Positions 26,058 to 39,600 of a DNA stretch of 64,000 nucleotides are shown here, piece by piece. The position numbers and the translations under genes are program-made. The DNA lies in the NCBI GenBank assembly GCA_024195265.1, contig JAJLRJ010000006.1:11044487-11108486 (forward strand), given 5' to 3'. The stretch is from Dendrophyllia cribrosa (taxonomy: Eukaryota > Cnidaria > Anthozoa > Scleractinia > Dendrophylliidae). The first letter of the stretch is position 1, and every line of letters starts with the position of its first letter. The notes under the pieces were generated by a model. It searched no databases. It was not told where the DNA came from and saw nothing but the letters and a program-made list of their open reading frames with translations.

Positions 26058-26306
26058 AGAGCTGTTTTCAATCGATCGAGTGTCGAAAGTAATTTCGGGA
26101 TCCCTTTGCTTTTGCATTGCGATTGGTTAAAAATCTCTCGCCATTTTCTCATCCAATCAAAAGTAAAACCAAAACCAATCGTGGCCTACTTGGGACGCGT
26201 TTCCCGCGTCGTGTTCTGATTGGTTCGTTGGATTGACTGCCTCTATTGTGATTGGCCAGTGATTATACATTGGGTTTGATTATAGTCTGTGACACTCAAC
26301 AAAACT
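26058..26306. mobile_element. CCAAT-rich MITE, copy 2 (degenerate)
   Basis: It carries the family body (TTTGCATTGCGATTGGTTAA, AAGTAAAACCAAAACCAATC, CTGATTGGTTC) with shortened ends. It interrupts DNA carrying the motif GATAGCGCTATCCACCGGAT. Confidence 0.75.
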
Positions 26307-26309
26307 AAT

Positions 26310-26520
26310 TGTGTTATCCGTCAGACCCGGCTGTCTAAAAGGTGGATAGCGCTATCCATCGGATAAATCACTATCACTGGACAAGTATTAACAAAATCAT
26401 TTGTGTTATCTGCTGGATAGTGATTTATCCGGTGGATAGCGCTATCCACCTTTTCAACAACCGTGGTCGGAGAGAGATTTAATATCCAGTGGATGGCGCT
26501 ATCCACCTTTTAAAGAACCG
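26310..26520. repeat. inverted GGATAGCGCTATCC repeats
   Basis: Copies of GGTGGATAGCGCTATCCA with GGATAAATCACTATC appear in both orientations at about 26338, 26420 and 26490, with a further degenerate copy near 26025. This looks like a palindromic MITE cluster. Confidence 0.65.
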
Positions 26521-27243
26521 AGGCCAGTTGTTTATTTTATGTTTGGCAAAAAAATACAGAAATCATCGCACTTTGTAATAAATTCTTAAAATGTGAGTTA
26601 CATTATGTCTCGTAACGGCTGTAGTCTTCACTAAAAAGAACTTATTTGCGATAACATTAGACCACAAAAATACTTTGTAAACAACTATCGTTTATGCATG
26701 ACGCCTATTGCTAAGCGAGAAGCACCTGCCGCTAGGCAACAAAAGCCATGCTGACGTGATTGTTGGTGCAATTTTGAGCCTGAATTCTCATCGATTCTAG
26801 AACTGACCTAAATATTTCGAGTGCACATCGGTCCACGAGACCGCACGATGCTAATTGGATGTCAACTATGTGTGAGAGTTATCCAGTTCTCGTGGATTCT
26901 TATCAAAAAGAGAGTTAATTCAACCTAAAAAAGAGAGGTTACGAGAACCGACGACACATTGAAGTTGACATTCAAATCGAGACCAAGAGTTTGAACCCTC
27001 TGCAACTCTCATTTTCGCCTGATTTCAGCTCAAATCCAGGGTCGAATTGAGAGAGCGACAATCGCCGGGAGTTCAAAATTCTGCTCTTGTTTACTAGCGT
27101 ACTCTCATGCGCACCATTCAACCCTCAAATAATTTAAACTCTCGTCCATTCTTGTAACTCTTCCTCTTAGATTAGAAACCTTTGAATCAGGGACGAAGAT
27201 TTAAATACCACACAGCAGCGTCTTATTCCCGTGGAGGTTTATA

Positions 27244-27527
27244 GAGCAGTTTTCAATTGAGTGTCGAAAGTAATTACACAATTGCTTTGGTTTTGCATTG
27301 CTACGCTTTGTGATTGGCTAAAAAATCTCGCGCCACATTCTCAACCAATCAGAAGTAAAACCAAAACCAATCGTGACTTGCTCGCACGCGTTTTCCCGCC
27401 CTCGGCGCCTCCGACATGTAATTGCTTCGAGCTCTGATTGGTTCATTGAATTGTTTACGACTGCTGTGATTGGTCAGAGTAATTACTTTGGTTTTGGTTT
27501 TACGACACTCAATTGAAAACTGCTCTA
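27244..27527. mobile_element. CCAAT-rich MITE, copy 3 (downstream of SNW1)
   Basis: Complete copy with TIRs AGAGCAGTTTTCAATTGAGT and ACTCAATTGAAAACTGCTCT, TA at each side. It lies about 150 bp past the SNW1 stop codon, so it may be within or just after the 3' untranslated region. Confidence 0.9.
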
Positions 27528-27676
27528 ACCAGACAGACATGTTCTTAGTTATGAACTTGGTAAAACAGAAGCTTTGTACAAGAACACAGTCATAATGATA
27601 ATATTGACAAGTTTTGTGTCTTTTTACATCAGTTCAACATTGAGTTTGATGCTATTTATACTGGCGTCTGATTATT

Positions 27677-30600
27677 TCACCGCTTCCTCTTCGCGCTACG
27701 ACTGTCGTGATCCCTGCAAAAAAAAAAAAAAAAAACGGATGGAGTATTAGAAAGGTTTTCATTTCTCGATAATCATTCTGTTTCTTTAACCAATCAAGCT
27801 TGGCTCCGCGTGCATATTTTCGCGCGCTTGGCACGGTTTGCACGTTTTCCCGACCTTGGGACCGGTTGCGGGTTTTCCTAGGTCGGCATTAGATAACATC
27901 GGGTGAAACCTGATTTCTGCCCAGCGGTCGCAGTGAAAACAATTGGTTTGTGGGGTTGCTCATTCTCGCGCGGGCGCAGAAATCAGGTTTCACTCGATGT
28001 TATTTAATGCTCACCGTTTTCCTACGTTTGGCACTTGTAACAAGGGCATTTTGTACAAGATACATGTTTTGCCAACCGGTTTCATGTTTTCCCGCGCTTA
28101 GCACTGGATGCATGTTTTGCCAACCGGTTTCATGTTTTCCCGCGCTTTAGACTAAACTGTAGAATACCCGGCCACATATTTGCGTCTCGTTGAATGAGAA
28201 TGGATTCTTTTGTTTTCATATGCTTTGTTCTATAAAACGTTTAGGAATATGTAAATAAGTAGCCGGGTATATTAAAATTGCTCCGCGCTTTGCACTGGAT
28301 ACATGTTTTGCCAACCGGTTTCTCGTTTTCCCGCGCTTTGCACTGGATACATGTTTTGCCAACCGGTTTTCGGTTCCCGCGCATTGCACTGGATACATGT
28401 TTTGCCAACCAGTTTCTCGTTTTCCCGCGCTTTGCACTGGATACATGTTTTGCCAACCCGGTTTCTGTTTTCCCGCGCTTTGCATTGGATACATGTTTTG
28501 CCAACCGGTTTCTGTTTTCCCGCGCTTTGCACCAGATTTATAAAATGTTACTTGGGTACTCTCGGTATTGTCAGGGACAAAAAACAAAAATACAACGAGA
28601 CAAAACAAGAAAACAAGAAAACAAAACAAAGCTGTAAAATGTTCTTTAAACAAGAGAATGGTGTACATGTACATGTACCTTGATCGTGAATGTTCGTCCA
28701 GTGGTCTCTTGCCTTTTTTAGCTTCTGTAAGAAACTTATCCAAACCGAACGGATCTTCCTCTTCTTTCTCAAATTGAACTGGGCCATCACGCCGCTGACC
28801 GCGATCCGTGCCTGCGAATTCTTTGTCAGGTTGAAACCTAAGAACAGGACAATGATGATTACATGACAGTAAAGGATATTACAGTCAATGGTTAATTATT
28901 TTTTGACGAGGGTTAAAACAGCTGTTTACTGCACGCAGTGTACTTCCTTCCAGGGTTCTAAACTTTTCGTTCGGGGGAGAAGTTCCAAGTGGCTGAAGGC
29001 TACATGTTTCCTAGGGGATCGGTCCAGGGGCATACCTCCCTCCACATTTCTTTTTAAATAAATATGCACTGAGATGAAATCTAGTGCATTAAGAGACAAA
29101 ATTTCGATATAATATTACAATTAGCTCCGGATAAGCACGATAACCGAGCCCCAGGAGTTCATAGTACTCCATGTTCTTTGACAAAATAATAGTGTCCTTT
29201 GGCAGTACCTCATGTACACTGAATACTGTAAATGTAACAATTTTTTTTCTTTGCGGGGATTGGGGGAGGGGGGGGGGGGGGGGGGAGGTTGGGCATTTTT
29301 GCCAAAAAGGGAAGTAAATAAAATATGTCTACACGCAACCAAAACCATTACCACATCATTAGCAAATCATTAGTGCAGTAGTAGCACATCATTAGCACAC
29401 CATTGGCATATCATCACAGGGTAGTAGTCACCCCGCAACTAACCTGTTGGTTTGAACCAGTTTCTCTAGGTCATCCCCATACACATCCCTGTCGACATTC
29501 TTGCCTGGCCTGTAGATAGCGTTTGCTGTGCTGCCTTCTCTTCTCCAGGCCTTGTCGTACACATTATATCCATCATCATCTCCTCCATAACCTGAGTCCA
29601 GGCCCTAGCGGACAAAAACAGTCACTTACAAAGTGTTCACACTGATATAGAGCAGTCACTTAACAAAGTGATTACAATGCTTTAGAACAGTTTTCATTTA
29701 AGAATGGAAAGCGATTCACGTGATTTTGCATTACTGGTCTACGCAATTAAGTGTCGAGTTTAAGTTTAAGTGTAATTAAATTACCTTGCTTTGATTAAAC
29801 AATCGCTGGTCATACAGTGCTTCCTGAGATGCCGGGGCAGAGGCTAGGCCTAACGCAATCTGTTCACTAATGTCACGCTCCTTGTCACGCTGAAGTTTAG
29901 ACCTGGTGAAAGAAATATGCATTAGAAGAGTTGACTACCATCCACCGCATGCAATATACATCTATTACAGAGCCAGTACATGTAGAAACTGTGACAATTT
30001 TCTAATAGGGGCGGCCATTTGGAAGACCGTCTACCAAAAAATCTCAAATTTTACTGCATGTAAACCACAGGACAACCAACACGAAATTAGGATTGCGTTC
30101 TTCGAACGCGATAAGTACATGAACATGTGAGTGTGGCCCAATCAAATATGGCTTTTGAGCTGCTTTGATCTGAAAATGGGAATCGTTTTAGGGGTTAGGT
30201 CTCAATTTCTTAGGAGTCACGGACAGATAAATCGCTTATTTTGGTTTGAAAACCTGAAGGGAAAATTACATAGTTTGGTCTGAAAATGGGTAAGAGTTTC
30301 AATAGGCAGGCTGCACACCTCACCAAAAAGTTTGAGAAGTACCACCCTCCCCAAACTGGATTTGCTTACACTGAAAAACAAACAAAAAAAGGGAGAAACG
30401 ATGATTTAGTCTGCTATGGAGCTAGGTTATTCCAGTCAACCAAGAGCAGCACTGCAAGGGATGCTTGGTTGTAACTGCATGTAACTAAGTACCACAGTTT
30501 ATGGCTATGGCTCTCTCCAACAAAAGGATCAGATTATTAGGCACTTTTTGCATGAGAAAAAAACAGACACAGTAAAGCTTCAAGTACACCACTGAACAAT

Positions 30601-33600
30601 ACCTCTTGTCTGGGGCGGCCTTTGATATTCTTCTGTCTCGTTCTCTTTCCTTGTGTCGATCATGACGTAGTTTGTCCCTTTCTCTCTCATCCTCTGATCT
30701 GTCTAAAGAGTGAATTAAACCATGTCAGTCCCAAGCCTAAAACTTCCAAAAAAATTCCAAATCTCATTTTGTCATATACTTAAAAAAAAACCGTTCCATT
30801 GGAAAGGGCTTAATAGCTTTCATTTGAGTGGTCACACTTTAGGATTTCATCCACAGACTCAAAAGTTAGAACCACCTTGTACAGTATAATAAACAGTACC
30901 ACAGAAAAGTACTGCTCAGTAGCTTTCATTTGAATGGTCACACGTCAGGATTTTATCCACAGACTCAAACGTTAGAACCACCTGTACAGCACAATAAACA
31001 GTACCACAGGAAAGTACTCTCTGTACAGCTTTCATTTGAATGGTCACACTTTAGGATTTCATCCACAGGCTCAAAAGTTCGAACCACCTTGTACAGCATA
31101 ATAAACAGCACCACAGGAAAGTACTGCTCAATAGCTTTCATTTGAATGGTCACACTTTAAGATCAGAATTGAAAGGTTACGTGTATAACCCCGATCTACA
31201 TCATAAGTGCCTTTTAGGATTTCAGTCACAGCCTCAAAAGTTAGAAACACCTTGCATGGCACAAACAGTGCCACTGGAAAGCACAGACAAAGCCTTTGTG
31301 TGATCCCCACTCTACTAACCAGCAGTAGCCTTGATTCCAGCACGTTCCTCACGAGCTTTCTGTGCCAACTCAACCAATCTCTGTTCTTTCTTCTCCTTGT
31401 CCCTTTGTGCTACCTTCTTCTCCAGCTGAGCTCTCATCTCTACAGCCTCACGAGCCTAGCAACAGTAAAGCAAAATAAATTTTAACACCATTGTGTGTGA
31501 AAAACAACCACATGTTACTGAATTACTTAATGAAAGAAACAACCCCCAAAAATCTTAGAGGAATTAACAAACTAAATGTAGCGAGAGTTTTCACTACAAA
31601 CTACGGATTGAACTCCTTCAGATGCGATGCAAACAAGCTTTCCAACAGTTTGACTGACAAAATACTCTCTGCATCAAACATCAAAACTTTTATTACACAA
31701 ATTAGAAATAGAATCTTTGAAGAATGACAAATTTTAACTTGTATTTATATTTTTAAATTTTTTAATACTGTGATGCCTAGCATCTTGATTCTGTTTTAGT
31801 ATATTTTAGTTTTATTTTAATCACAGTAAATTAGCTGTTCATCGAATGCTAGAACTTTAGCCGGTTCACCACCCTGTGTATAAATAAAGTGTTGTGTTGT
31901 TGTTGTGTGTGAGTGTAGTCAACTCTTTGAAAGCGGAGACCCCTGTAGGGCAGACACCTCAGTATCCAAGGTGGACATCTGTGATTGACTGGTCGTGGTC
32001 AAACTTCACTTGTTTGTCTGTAACTAAGCTCTCTTTAAGGTGAACACCTCTTTAATGCGGACAGCTAGAGTTGGTCCTGAGGGTGTCAGCCTTAGAGAGA
32101 CTGCTGAATTGAAGGGCCGAGAGCATGTCCAGCCTATATGACTTTTTAGGCCTTTTTTTATTTTTTCTCGCTCAGAATAGCTCAGAATGGCCTCATTTTA
32201 TCGTACAACGAATAATATCACAAGCCCTTGTCGAATTTGCACTAACCCTAAGGAATTTGACCAATTTCACCTGAAAAAAGCAGAGTTCTGGCCCTCCAGT
32301 GCTTTGACGGTACATTCAGAGCGCAATTTCGAAGCCATTTGAAAGCAGTTTGGCCGTGAGAATATGCGACCTGCAATACTTCTGACCAGTGCCAACAACT
32401 AAACGAAAATACCGTTATTTACGCACGCCTGGCTCGCGTATCTATCGTGAGCTCACTACGGCAACACATCGCCTCTGTAGCGTGTGTGTAAGCCAATGTG
32501 TATGAGGCCCGTCCGGTGATTGAAAGACATCATTAAGTCCGGAAATCCTTGAGTCTCTAGCACTTCTCAAAGAAACGAGTCGTGTTTCTTGTCCTTCCTT
32601 GTGTCTGAAGCGCCATTTAGCGCTCGAGGTGAAAAACGGACCTTGGTCGGGAAGACGAGCCGGCGGGAAAGTCTGGAATCACTTCGGATCAGAAAAGGGG
32701 CAGTGTTGAGAGTTGTGGGCCATTTCCCATCCCGTGCCGTGGTCGAAATGCCCGATATCCGAAGTGCTTTGAGACTTATAGTATTTTGCAAAAACTTTGG
32801 GGCGGGAACTCCATTTCGGTTTTGTTGTAGGATTTCCCGACATGCTTTGCGACAGTGGTAGATGGGTCCGTTGTGCGTGGTCGGGCACTTGAAATACAGC
32901 TTTGGGCAGCTTGAAGTGAGTTGTTGCTGGCCGGCAGGAAGATGTTTCGCATTTGGAGTCTTTAATGCAACATTAAATTCGATCTAAAAGGATTTTGAAA
33001 TCGAGATACGCGTTTTGATGCGTATCAAGCTTTAAGTAATAAAACTTAGCCTGAACTGAGCATGTGTTCCTCAGTGGTCTGACTAGTGGTTTGGTCGGGG
33101 ATTTCGCTCGGACGGCTCCAGGTTCGAATCACGTTATGAAAGTGATTTACTTTTTTTGCGTTCGTCAAAATTCCTTACGTTTAATTTTAAAAAAATATCG
33201 AACCGTGTCAGTGTGAAAACAGAAGCTTACCGCAATATTGCGTTACAATAGGAGCCTTTGATTGATTGATTGATTTTTTTTTTGCATACGGTATTTCTCG
33301 AAAACGACGGAAAAAACAACAGAAAAAAAATCGGAACAATGTTTTGCAACTAATTTCTAGTTCACATGCCAAAATTGGACAAATCTGAGCAAGAAAAAAT
33401 AAAAAAGGCCTAAAAAGTCATATAGGCTGGACATGCTCTCGGCCCTTCAATTGGAAATAAGTGAGCTTTTAAAAAAATCCACAATAAGTGAACCAATGTC
33501 AAGAGCATGGGGACAAAGAAAAAGTCTAATGCTGTGTTCACATCAAAACCAAAACATGTTTAGAGTAGACATGTTAACAATTTCATTGTTTACATTATTT

Positions 33601-36600
33601 GTTAATTTCAAACCACATTTCATGCCAGGTTCTATCATTTATACTGTTTTACGAAGCAGGCATAAGTTTGCATAAAATCTTTATAATTACACATGAACCA
33701 AAACAAATAGAGCTTGAACTTGCTGTTGAATTATTTTGTGGTTTACTCTCACTTGTCAAGCTCATCGGGAACAAAGGGTGATGCACTGTTTAACATGTTT
33801 CATCTGGCTTAGATTAAAACTTCCTTGTGGGATAGTTTCAATTATGTTTAGAGTGAACATTTTTCAATCATGATTGGCACAATGCACCGCCTGATGTGAA
33901 CACTTTTCATAACTTGAAACATGCTTCATTCATGATCAGATTAAACATGTTTCATCCTAGTGTAAACACTGTCTTGCAACAACCAGTCGACACTCAATCC
34001 ATTCACCACTTTAGAAACGGGAAGGAAACTGGGCCAAGTGAACTTTCAAAATGACTTCTGGAACTGTTACTGGGACTGTTACTTCTGGGGACAGAGACAA
34101 AAGAAGCGTCCCCTGTAACGATTCCAGAAGTTGTCGCGAAAGTTCGCTCAGCCCAGTTTCCTCATTTCTAAAGTGGCAAATTCAGCCAACAGGAACTCAC
34201 AGAGAATTTGTCATTTCTTTTCAAACTAAAAAAATTCACCATTTTACATTTACCATTTCACAAAATGATTACAATACAACATGTTCTAATCAACCTGCAA
34301 TAGGTTTTTTTTAAAAACTTTACCTTTCTATCTGCTATGTATAATGCTTCTGCTAGCTTTGCAAACTTGTCATTAATGTGAGGATCCTGGAGACCACGCC
34401 CATCAGCTGCCAACCGTTTGTCTAAAGGGATGGTGTACCCCTGAAAACAGAAATTAAAATATCAACAACGAATTAAACAGTTTGATAGCAATATTTTGTG
34501 ATTCATATCATTAAGGGATTAGCATTTTTTCTTTAACATGATCAATATGGCTCAATTAACAGTCTTTGTGGCACATTAATTAATATTAAAATATATTAGT
34601 ACCATAATATGGCCCTTAACCAATTAATACGACCACAGTTTTTAGGCACATTGACAAAATATTAACCCTACATTAATAAATAACTTACCTTGGCATTTTT
34701 CCAGTTGGAGATGCAAGGAGGGATTTTCCACTCCTGCTGTTCTTTCACAGTCACCTAAAAATGACAGGTACAAATGTACATGTACATGTTAATACTTGCA
34801 AAAACAAATTATTATATGGCTGGGGTGTTTGGGAAGGCTACTGGGGTGATCTACCTCCCCAGGTTGGGGTTCTTGGGCACCCAGCCTCCACTTGCAACTT
34901 ACGGTACATTTGTTAATTATAAGTTTTGCAACTCAGAACTTTCACTAATATTCAAAATAGTTCTATTAGAAGCACTGCACAACACGTGATCCACGATCCA
35001 CACGGCTGGAGCTTAACCCGGTTTCGGTAGTGAAGCAACTAGGAGTATCACTACTCCCCCCTGGATGGGATGCTAGTCCATCGCAGGGTTACCCCTAGCA
35101 ACATGTTTCTAGTACCCAGTTACAATTATATGCACCTGGGTGGAAAGAGACAATGTGCAGCAACGTTTCTTGTCTAACAAAGCAACACAATGGGAGAGAC
35201 CAGGTCTTGAGCCAACGACCTTCAGATTTGAAATACATCACGCTAACCACTACACCACTGTGCCTCCACAAGGAGAAATTGCCCTCCCCCTCCATCCCTG
35301 CCCTTATTGACAGTCACAAAAACCTCAATCCCTTTTACTACAGGGTGTACGTTAAGATACAATACCGCTCAAGTTAGTCTCACAAGATGCCTCTCTTTTT
35401 GCAAGATTGCTTCTCCCAAGATGTCTCTCATTTCTCTCAAGACCTGCCTCATTTCTCCCGAGATGTGTCATGTTTCTCCTGAGTGCACTGTAAGTACCAC
35501 ACAAAGGCTTCGAGTTCTGGTGAATTCGAAACTCTTGTCTATGTACATACTGTGTGAAGGCTGGTTTTGCATGTCGTTACGAACACGATGTACAATATTC
35601 GTTTTTGTCACTGCTGTACATGTACCTTTCTGCTTGGTGAATGCATAACAGGAGCAGGAGGCGAGGGTGGTCCTCTTGGAATCTTCTTGTTTGTCCTATA
35701 AAATAAGTCAGAATATTGCTTCACATCATGCTACTGTGCAATGAACAAGAGAAAAGGTTTATTGGACAGTATATAAAAAAGTGGTTCGTATCCTCTGCAT
35801 AAAATACTATACTAAGTTGTTTGCAGTCTCTCAACCCACTGACTCCTTCACCAGCCAAAACTGGCAGTTAATTTGCATGCGATTACGCGCATGTACGCAA
35901 ACTTCCCCTGCTCGCCTAGAAAGTTTTTTGGTTCCCTATTGTTATTAAAGGCTTCAGAATCTGTGTACTGTGCATATGTTTGGGGTTTGAGGGGGACTAA
36001 AAAGAAGCAGTTTGTCACTCACTGAAGAATATCACATTTCAAACAAATAATAGGGAGAAATTGTTCAAGGATCTGAGAGAATTTATCTCAGTTGGCTGAT
36101 CCTTTCCTTAATTCTCATGACCTCTTTGATTGATTAAGCATTGACATTACAAGGAGAAATTTGATGTTGATCTCTATTGGGCCTTGAAGGGTTAAAACTT
36201 GTATGGCTTCACAACTGTGGAGTATTACAACAGTATTTTGCCATTTCATTGTCAAACTTTTATCCAACCTTACATGCATATGTTAGTAAGCAGTTTAATT
36301 TTCTTTTGATACTTTATACTCTTAGTGTTTCCACTTGAAGGTCAAGTGTATCTGTAACATTACAAAATTAATGTGACATACTTAAATCTAGGTGGTTCCA
36401 TTGGGTCTTTTTGCATCTCCACCATTCGTATAACCCTCTGTTTGGCACCAGAGTTAAATGCTATTCCTTGCTGGGAAGGTGTGTATCGGATGTACTGCGC
36501 TGCCTGGGGCTTCTGTGCAACTTGGGTTGGCTGTGCAGCAGCTATTCTTGTACTGACTTCTTTTTCTAATGCCTCTCTTGTTTTCTTAGTCGTCTAGAGT

Positions 36601-39600
36601 CAACAAAAAGGATGCTATTAAACACGAGAAACAGGCAGCCAAATACATGTACCTGTAATATTATACATAACACCACCATGAAGAAGTTTAAGAAGGAAGG
36701 AAATAGTAATTTACATTTGAAGACAAGATCGAAGGCCCCTGCGAGCCAACCCGTGAATACGAAATGCTAACGGTAACACAACATTGCGGTTTTTTTTTAA
36801 ATTAAATGTAACGATAAGCAAGTCGAGAGAAGGAATTTTATTGGATGCACAAAATTAATTGGCTTGAAAGACCATATGAAATTGACACCTTAAAAATCAC
36901 TGGGCCATGAAAGGTCAAAAGCTGTGGCTTTGTCTGTAGTCTCTTTTCCCCCGCACTCATCCCGCCCCAGTTTTTGCGCAGCCATTATCTGCTCGCCAAT
37001 GTTTTCTCGTTTCTCACTTGGTGGACTAAGCTGGGAAAGAGGGACTGCTCATACATGTAGTCTATCTAAGTACAAAAAATTATTTCCTTCACTATGCTGA
37101 GGATTAGAAATCATTTGTATTGGTCATGGGTGGGGGGAGTTACAATTGACCCCCCCCCCCCCCCCCCTTCTTGTACATCCGAGGGCTAGACTTCACCACG
37201 CTGCCTCCTAACATTTCTTAATAAAATTCTGATATTCTTCTAAACCAAATTATGTTAAAAAAGGTTTATTAGCAAAGCCATGAGCTGTACCTCTTCAATG
37301 TCCTCTTCATTTGGTCTGTCCAACTCTGGATCACCTTCGTCTTTTAAATGGACAGGAACCAAGTCCTGAAATCTTGAATGTACAACCTAATAACATAACA
37401 AAATACCAACAAAGACAAATTGACACAAAAATAATACAAACACAGTACTCTGCAAATAATAAGCTATGTACATGTACAATGTAACTGCATGTCGAGGCCC
37501 ACAGTTTAAACATGTACATGTACATGATGTGTTAAGGCCTGTTTAAACAAGTAGCTGCCAATTTTCAATGATTATTCCTTCCAGTAAACTGCAACACCCA
37601 CAAATTGCTTTCTTATGTTGTGATGCTGGGAGACTATATGAGATGCAAAGCACCTGACCTTAGCGGTAGTCCACTGGTCCTGGACTAGTAAAAATGCTGC
37701 TGGACTAGTCAAAAATTAGAGTCACTAGTCGCATAATTCAATTAAAAATATAGTTACGTTCATGAAAAATTGGCACTTTTTTTGTAGGTTTTTATCGTTC
37801 CGAACATTACGAATACAGCTGGATGTTATTAAACGGAGGTCTGAGGTCCATGGAAACTTCTGAATTCTTCGGAACATCTTCAGAATAGATTGGATTCCCT
37901 TCGGATTTGGTCGGGTCGCCTTCGGAAATTCTGGCACTCCCACGGAAAAATTCTCATGCCTATCACTCGGAAAAAGTTGGCAGGTATATAATACATATAG
38001 ACAGGATACAGTCAATCACAGGACAGAACACATGATTACCTTGGCTTTTCGGTGACCTTGTCTAACAAGTGCATCATACTTCACTCTGCCTTGAGAATCC
38101 AACTGAACTGGCAGTGCATTTGTGCTGGAGGCAGGCTATGAAAAGAAACAACAAATAAAATTTCGTAACTTGTTCATTTTTAGAGGCACAGTTAAGGTGA
38201 TCAGAAAGAGGGTAGGTGAGAACATACAGTATGTACAGTATGTACAGTATGTCCTTTGACTGAATTTCAAACTTGAAGTGTTACATTTTCAGAAAATCAT
38301 GCTACTTTTTACCATTTTCTGACACTAAGGTTTGGAAAATATTTAAAGGGACTGTCCCGGCTGAAATATCGTGTTTTCGTGATTATGGCCAGGAGCTTGG
38401 TTAAGCTCACTTTATTATTTTGAAATTGGAAGAAACCATTGCCAAAAGTGATAGAAGCAAAGAAATATGAACTAAACAGACAAAATAACGGCTAGAAAAG
38501 TCAAAATTTCACAAGAATGGCAAGTTTGATTTCTTGACCACTTGTCAAAAAATCAACTTTCATGAACTTTAATCCACTTCAATCCTTGCAATCCAGTACT
38601 TTATCTCCAAACTACTTCTTTTGTTTTGCCCTATAGAATCTTTTTATCCAACTAAGTTGTATATTTGGTGGCATTTGGCAATATACATGTAACATGGAAA
38701 TAAGCAAAGCAATTTAATTTTGCTATTTTGGCAGGACAGTGTCCCCATTAATAGCAGTATAGAGTAAGTATTGCTTAAAATCTTATAATAAATAATTATT
38801 ATTGCTCTTTTACCTTTTTCTTGCGTCCCATATCCAAAGGATATCTAAAAGAATCTTGTCAAGGAAGGCAAAAATTTTATCTGCATGTAACAAAATAATT
38901 ATGCAGGTAATGAAAATGTAATTAAAAAACAAAATTTTATACATCTATTTAGTTATATTATTCATTTACATATAGCTGTAAAAAGCCTCTCTTAATAATT
39001 TATTGCAAATTCTTAGTGTCTCGTGTATGCTGATGGCTTGCACCTGTAAAAAAAGCCCAACATGGCAGATGTTCGACCCATTTTTATAAGATATCCTATC
39101 AAAATGATGTCTGGAAGGACAAAGGTGTCTCGCTAAGCAAGAAAAAATATTTCCAACCCTGAAAATCACTGCTCAATCTTGTCTTGTTAGCCCAGTTAAC
39201 TCCCAAGAGTGGCAATGAGGTTTCATTTATATGGTTACACCACACCACTGACAAAGTTAGAATTACACCACATGTCTCTATAACTGATGCTGGGATATAT
39301 ATGAACTTGTACAGTAACATGCAAGAGTGGGAAACTAGATGTGGTTGGTGTATCTAAAAATCTGAGAGGATACTGAGCCACATGTATTTCAGGAAAAGCA
39401 CCACCATCTCCAAAATCCTGAAGATTTAAAAAGAATAATATTAATGAAATCTTGTATACAGCTCTCTCTTAACGACCACTCTCTTAATCGACCACTTCCC
39501 GTAAGCGACCACATTGTAAATAACAGTTTTGTTTCTCAGTCAAATACTTTTTCAAATTGATTTTTCCCTTAACCCTTTAAGCCCCAATATCAAAATTTTA

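Larger units (their letters stand above)
32112..33451. mobile_element. 1.34-kb element with about 65-bp TIRs (SNW1 intron 11)
   Basis: The left arm AATTGAAGGGCCGAGAGCAT, GTCCAGCCTATATGAC, TTTTTAGGCC pairs with the right arm GGCCTAAAAAGTCATATAGG, CTGGACATGCTCTCGGCCCT, TCAATT over about 65 bp. AATT at both tips could be the target duplication or part of the TIR. The interior holds a tRNA-promoter-like segment and one 137-codon open frame. No transposase is recognised. Confidence 0.88.

Noticed and set aside
28216..28743. 175-codon minus frame continuing SNW1 exon 16 into repeat sequence
   Set aside because: Only the part above 28679 matches SNW1; beyond it lies a donor site and then a minisatellite translation (NMYPVQSAGK repeats).
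39361..39374. Read-through of SNW1 exon 4 as QYPLRFLDTP
   Set aside because: The intron begins GTATCCTCTCAG, mimicking the next exon's TATCCTTTGG; splicing at 39374 and 38844 restores the conserved QYPLDMGRKKK in phase.
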